64,000 nt of DNA from Macrotis lagotis (taxonomy: Eukaryota > Chordata > Mammalia > Peramelemorphia > Peramelidae): positions 18,617,246-18,681,245 of the forward strand of contig NC_133659.1 of the NCBI RefSeq assembly GCF_037893015.1, read 5' to 3'. Below, piece after piece: positions 59,581 through 64,000 of the stretch (position 1 is the stretch's first letter; every line of letters starts with the position of its first letter). The position numbers and the translations under genes were made by a program. Under the pieces are notes generated by a model that saw only the letters and a list, made by a program, of their open reading frames with translations, did no database searches and was not told the origin of the DNA.

Positions 59581-61248
59581 GTGAGCCAGACTCAGTAGGA
59601 AGAGGGCCTTAGACCAGGAAGCACCAACCTTATCAAGAATCTTTGCAGACTCTCCTTCCTGAAACTCATCATTATGTGATAGTGCATCTACGAGTAACAT
59701 TCATTAGTTTGGAAAATACATCACAACAAAATATGGAATATAAGAATTTTAGAGAGGTTTCTTTTAAAAGCTGATAGGACAGAAAACGTTCCTTTGGAGT
59801 TTTGCAGCTATTACATGAGTTAAGGACTTGAGGTGCCCATTTTACAGATGAAGAAACTCAATCTCAGAAAATTTAAGTGATCAGCACCCTCTGGTAAGTT
59901 TCAAAGTATCTAAGATGAAATCAGACCCAGGTCCTTGTACTTCATCCTCTCTGCCTTCTTTATATTCTCAGGAAATCTCTAAAGTAGATTTGTATTGTAT
60001 TCACCATAAGAGCACCTGTTGCCATTTAAACAAAACCCATTAAGCTAGTCTGCCAGAGGCATGGTAGATGGTCCTATCCTGAGCTGCCTAAGGAGCGATT
60101 GCTGTACTCAAGATGAGCCAAGTTTCATCCTCAGGGCCAGTTTTGCCTGTTGATTTTACAGACTCTTTTGCAAGGACCCCAGAAGTTGCCCAGGTCTAGT
60201 CACACATAAACTCATATTCTTATTCCCTGGCTATCCTTGGGCAATCTGGCTTAAACTTCCTGGGTTATAATTTCCTCATCTGTAAAGGATTGGACTAGAT
60301 GTCAATAAGGCTCCTTCCAGCTCTGAAGCCATGATCACAGAATCCCAAGAATTCGAAGTCAGAGGATCTGAGTTTGAATTGTGCCTCTTCTTAGTTGAAT
60401 GACTGAGTGCCCCTTGGGACCTGTTTTGCCATCTGTAATAAATGAGGGAATTGGAGCAAGTTGACCTGTGATTACCTTCCTTCCTTCCTCAAATCTGAGA
60501 TGTTCTATTTCTAAATAAATAGCAAGAATTTAAGTAAAGAGAAAGTCCTTATAAATAGAGCCTTGAAAGAAGTTGGGGGGTTCTAATGGGCAGGAGGAAG
60601 GAAGAGGAGGTGCTAACTAATCTCAGCCAACAATCTTTGCCCTCCTAGTGTCTTCTTTCTGACATTATCTCCTATTTATAACTGCATATATTTTGTACAT
60701 TTATTTGCTGATTGCTTCCCTCAATAGAATGTAAGTTCCTTGAGAGCATGGATCACTTTTTGGCATTTCTTAATATCCCCAGGACTTAGCACAGTTCTGG
60801 AGCACATAGTAGGTATTTACAAAATGCTTGTTGGTGAGCTGATTTCTAGGAGGCTATAATCCTATCAGTACGAAGGTGCTTCAGGACCTAAAATTATGAG
60901 AGAAGCATCTTTAATCCTGTTTACAACAAAACAATATTATGTCTTTTTATCATTATATCAAGTTTAGAAAGCATTTCCATAGCCTTGTGAGTTATACATT
61001 ATCAAAACTATAATCTAAACAATAAATGATAGAGATGGGAACAATGATGCCCAACAAGCTGGACTGCCTCATTCATTCTTTTTGGAGGTGGTGTATATCC
61101 ATTAAGTCAACAGGGTTTATACTAGATGATTTTGAGGCATCAATTCATATTTATTTTCCCACTTACATCTTACATTTCTAAAAATGCATTGAAAATATAA
61201 AAATATTAAAATTATTTTAAAATATAATTCATTCATAATTTTTAACTT

Positions 61249-61409
61249 GGGGCATCTAGGTGGCGTAGTGGATAAAGTACTGGCCCTGGAGTCAGAAGTA
61301 CCTGGGTTCAAATCCGGTCTCAGACACTTAATAATGACCTAGCTGTGTGGCCTTGGCCAAGACACTTAACCCCATTTGCCTTGCAAAAAACCCCTAAAAA
61401 ATAATAATA
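61249..61409 (+). mobile_element. WSINE1-like SINE with 14-bp target duplication
   Basis: 'ggggcatctaggtggcgtag' to 'cttgcaaaaaacccct' and an A-rich (AAT)n tail. 'ataatttttaactt' stands at 61235-61248 and 61410-61423. Confidence 0.92.
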
Positions 61410-61566
61410 ATAATTTTTAACTTACTAAATTTAATTTACCAACACACTTAAATTTAATAAATTTAAATTGTTAATGAAATTTTAAAATTCAATAGATTTA
61501 ATGTTTAAGAACTAAAATATATTTAAATTTTGTGAAGTGTCTATGTGAGTGTGTGCTTGTCTGCAT

Positions 61567-61573
<7 letters not shown>

Positions 61574-61608
<35 letters not shown>
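61574..61608. repeat. (GT)n microsatellite
   Basis: An uninterrupted (GT)n run. The place in copy A (about 8461-8475) has only 'gtgtatgtatatg'. Read directly. Confidence 0.95.
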
Positions 61609-61611
<3 letters not shown>

Positions 61612-62910
61612 TTTCATAGTGCTCTACAGCTCCCAACTATTATCCAACCTATCAGACCTACTTCTCATCATCTCTCATGTGACCCATTGCAATAGACTCC
61701 TAAGTCATTTCTAGGCTTCAAGTCATTCCCCAAACTGATTCATCCTCTACCCAACTGACACAATGATTTTCCTAACCATGTCAGCCCTGCCCTCTCACCC
61801 CTGCTCAGTGAGCTCTGAGGGCTCCCTATGACCTCTGGGATCAAACACAAACTATCCTGAGATTGCACAGCCCTTTGTAACCTGGCCTCCTCCTGCCCTT
61901 TCCCTCCATTTTCTATTCCTCCTGGCTTAGGAGCTATTCTGCTCACACCACACTCTTTTCTCTTCACTCCATGCCTTGCCACTGGTTTTCTCCAAGTTTT
62001 GTAATACCCTCCCTCCTCACTTCTACCTATCAGAGTCTTTGGCTTCTGTCAAGGTCTAGGTCCAATGCCACCTTCTACAAGAGGCCCCTCCTGGTCCCAC
62101 TACTCACTATGTTAATCTCATATGGACCTGTTTATGACCATATGCATTCTTTTTTTCACTGGAATGTAATCTCCCTGAGGACCAGAATTATTTTTGCTTC
62201 GTCCTTTCATCTCTAACACTTAGGTCTAGGCCTGCTATACTCTAAGTGATTAATAGACATCTAGGAAACTAAATGGTCCAATGAATAGGAGTGCTTGGAG
62301 TTAGGGAAAACGGAGTTCAAATTTGATCTCATTGCTGGGCATGTCATTTAGCTACTATTTGCCTTAATAATGACCACACCCACCTCCCAGAGTTTAAGGA
62401 TTAAATCAGATGTTTTGAAGGGGCTTTGCCAGTTTTAAAGTGCTTCATAAATATCTCCTATTACTATTATCAAGGGCTTATTAAATGAATAAATTAGTTA
62501 ATACCTCACCTATTTATGAGCATTTTACTTTTACTAGAATACATTTGACACCTGAAATCACTAGAGCTAAGTCATCTCTTGTTATTCTAAAAGTGCTTGT
62601 GTCTATTTTTTAAAGGTGGAAAGGGAGGACAAGATCATATTACTTTATTTCCCCCAGTCTCAATTTCCAGATCTCTACAGGGAGAAAGTTCACCTGGATG
62701 TCTTTCTAAGGTCTCTTTGAGATCACAATCTCTGATTCTCTAATCCTCCTGGGTCCAAAGCCTGCCATCTGTCCTTTTGGATTTCAGACTAGATTATCTC
62801 TTTTCTTTCAATGCCAAAAAGAAGGGTAGAGGGAGAAGAGCTGCTGTTTCTCAAAGAAACAATAACAGTTTAACAACTTGGTGTTGAAAAGTCATGGTGG
62901 GGGGGGGGGG

Positions 62911-63055
62911 TGGCTGTTAGGTGGCACAATGGATAGAGCATCAACCCTGGAGACAGGAGGACCTGAATTCAAATCTGCCTTAGACACTTAATAATTGCCC
63001 AGATGGGTGACCTTGGGCAAGTGACTTGACCCCATTGCCTTAAATAAATAAAATT
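62911..63055 (+). mobile_element. WSINE1-like SINE
   Basis: Head 'tggctgttaggtggcacaat', 'aggacctgaattcaaatctg', 'gaccttgggcaagtgacttg', and a tail 'aaataaataaaatttt'. Copy A has no SINE at the matching place (about 9890). Confidence 0.85.
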
Positions 63056-63185
63056 TTAAAATTAAAAAAAGGAAAAAATCCATAATACAAAACAAACTGG
63101 TTTGGCCAGCTCTTGTCATGGCTAAGGGGGGTTGGCACAGAGCCTTGGCCTCTTGAAACTTGGACCTGTAATTTTTCTCATCTGT

Positions 63186-64000
63186 TGGGAGCCAGGGTCT
63201 CTAAGCTGTTTGACACAGTCGTGGCAAGAAGACTCAAGGCAGTCACACTGCCTGATGGAACAACATTTCCTTCTTCAATATATATAGGGATTCCATGTAT
63301 ACCTATATTTATAGGTCTATTATTAATTGCAAAACTTACTCATCCTAATAGTGGAATGACTATAAAGGAAGGATTTCAGAGAAATTCCTTGAATAAAACA
63401 GATTGTGAACTCTGTCCAAATTTAACAGGACTGCCTCTCCCTGAGGCATACAAAAGGCTTCAACATTATGAAATCTTTGGAAGATACAGCACTGGGAGTT
63501 CCAGGGAGATGTCAGAATATATACAGGGAAACCAAATACAAGATGGGTCAGATAGAATTCCAGGGAAATTAACAGTTTTGCCCCCCTTATCATACACAGG
63601 AATATATGATAAAGATGGTGACAGAATAGTTAGTATAGGTAACCAATATGTGAACTCTAACAGCCTTAGTTTATTGGGAAAGAATAAAAAGTCATAGAAA
63701 CCGTAGCATCTACCAACAAGGGCTGAAAGGAAAATTGGTTATTGAAGGAGTCAACAGACAGGTGGACAAAGATAACTACCCTCACTATAGGTTGTCAAGG
63801 GAACATATTGAAAAACATTACATATGCGGTACAAAAACATAAAAGCATTCCATTAAACAAATTATATCAAATATTATTCTAAGGAAAGTTCTGTTTAATT
63901 AATAACTTTACTATGCAGGAACAAACTAGGCAACAGGCAGGTTGAGGTCATCACGGTCTGAGCAGGGACAAGAAAATTAACTACATGATTGATAATCACA
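63186..64000 (+). mobile_element. A-rich insert with broken coding-like ORF; possible retroviral remnant, unrecognised
   Basis: Homology to copy A's intron ends near 63185. From there an open frame runs to a TAG at 63695-63697; the 63113 ATG is in intron sequence, so that start is not meaningful. The frame has a hydrophobic segment (about 63283-63330, rich in Ile, Pro and Leu) and Cys-rich and Asn-glycosylation-like sites (NKT, NLT) after it. A second frame is open from 63654 to a TAA at 63840-63842, so a frameshift lies in the overlap. Later sequence has many stops. The A-rich composition, a membrane-like segment and glycosylation sites would fit an old endogenous-retrovirus envelope region, but I do not recognise a specific family, and a different inserted element is possible. 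No LTR was seen in the window. Confidence 0.3.

Larger units (their letters stand above)
56020..63185 (+). pseudogene. CYP2J-like copy C, partial (intron 7 part, exon 8, intron 8 part)
   Basis: A duplicate of the 3' part of a CYP2J gene. Only one exon is present in the window, exon 8 at 59442-59580. The duplicated block starts inside intron 7, after the place where exon 7 would be, and no exon 7 is found between copy B and this block. Intron 8 keeps the L2-like block (61.63-62.23 kb) and later sequence (62.3-63.19 kb) that match copy A (8.5-10.0 kb) but are missing in copy B, so C is not a simple recent copy of present-day B. Homology breaks at about 63190, before the place where exon 9 would be. 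It may be the tail of a larger gene to the right, or a dead fragment. Confidence 0.7.
59581..63185. other. Intron 8-like sequence of copy C
   Basis: Homologous to B for 1.4 kb and to A nearly throughout. It holds an L2-like tail (about 60720-60840), a SINE (61249-61409), AT-rich sequence, a (GT)n tract (61574-61608), an L2-like block (about 61630-62230), a MIR-like piece at about 62320-62470, a poly(G) run at about 62898-62910 and a SINE (62911-63055). No exon is seen. Confidence 0.6.

Noticed and set aside
63113..63185. N-terminal part of the long open frame at the right edge
   Set aside because: This part aligns with copy A's intron 8 (about 9960-10020), so it is intron DNA that happens to be in frame with the inserted sequence.

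Overview
The window is mammalian nuclear DNA, almost certainly from a marsupial. Its protein-coding exons match the vertebrate cytochrome P450 CYP2J subfamily and lie in long introns. The commonest repeat is a tRNA-derived SINE of the WSINE1 type that is abundant in Australian marsupials (head 'gggcagctaggtggcacag', tail 'ccttgcaaaaacctaaaa'). With it come L1, L2/MIR-like elements and many microsatellites. Assigning the genome to Australidelphia is an inference from the SINE type. No bacterial, CRISPR or operon-like content was seen.

Layout. Copy A (1-12.5 kb, + strand) is the 3' end of a CYP2J gene: exons 7, 8 and 9 at 1702-1889, 6965-7103 and 11233-11414. A TAA interrupts exon 9 just after the heme-cysteine loop. 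From 12.6 to 16.3 kb there is intergenic repeat-rich DNA. Copy B (16.86-53.27 kb, + strand) is a complete nine-exon CYP2J gene. All introns are GT-AG and the phases agree. The reading frame sums to 1509 nt, which gives 502 residues plus stop. It has a TATA box about 150 bp upstream of the ATG and a candidate poly(A) signal at 54437. Copy C (about 56.02-63.19 kb) is a diverged duplicate of intron 7-exon 8-intron 8 of the same gene type. It carries an exon 8 (59442-59580) with good splice sites but no exon 7, and exon 9 is not inside the window. After 63.19 kb, homology to the CYP2J intron stops and an A-rich, broken coding-like sequence of possible endogenous-retroviral origin runs to the window end.

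The gene space is dominated by retroelements. There is an L1 5' half (-) in copy A intron 7, opposed L1 pieces in intron 2 of copy B, a nested old L1 (+) in intron 5, a nearly full-length but 3'-truncated L1 (-) in intron 6, and an L1 piece (-) in copy C. About twenty WSINE1-like insertions are present, many with clear target-site duplications.

Functionally the locus is one cluster of CYP2J mono-oxygenases (ER-membrane enzymes of fatty-acid epoxidation and xenobiotic oxidation). Only copy B looks intact here. A and C show how the cluster expands and decays by tandem duplication. I found no evidence for a novel biological system. The most interesting points are the single nonsense codon in copy A, the orphan but splice-competent exon 8 of copy C, and the unrecognised sequence at the right edge.
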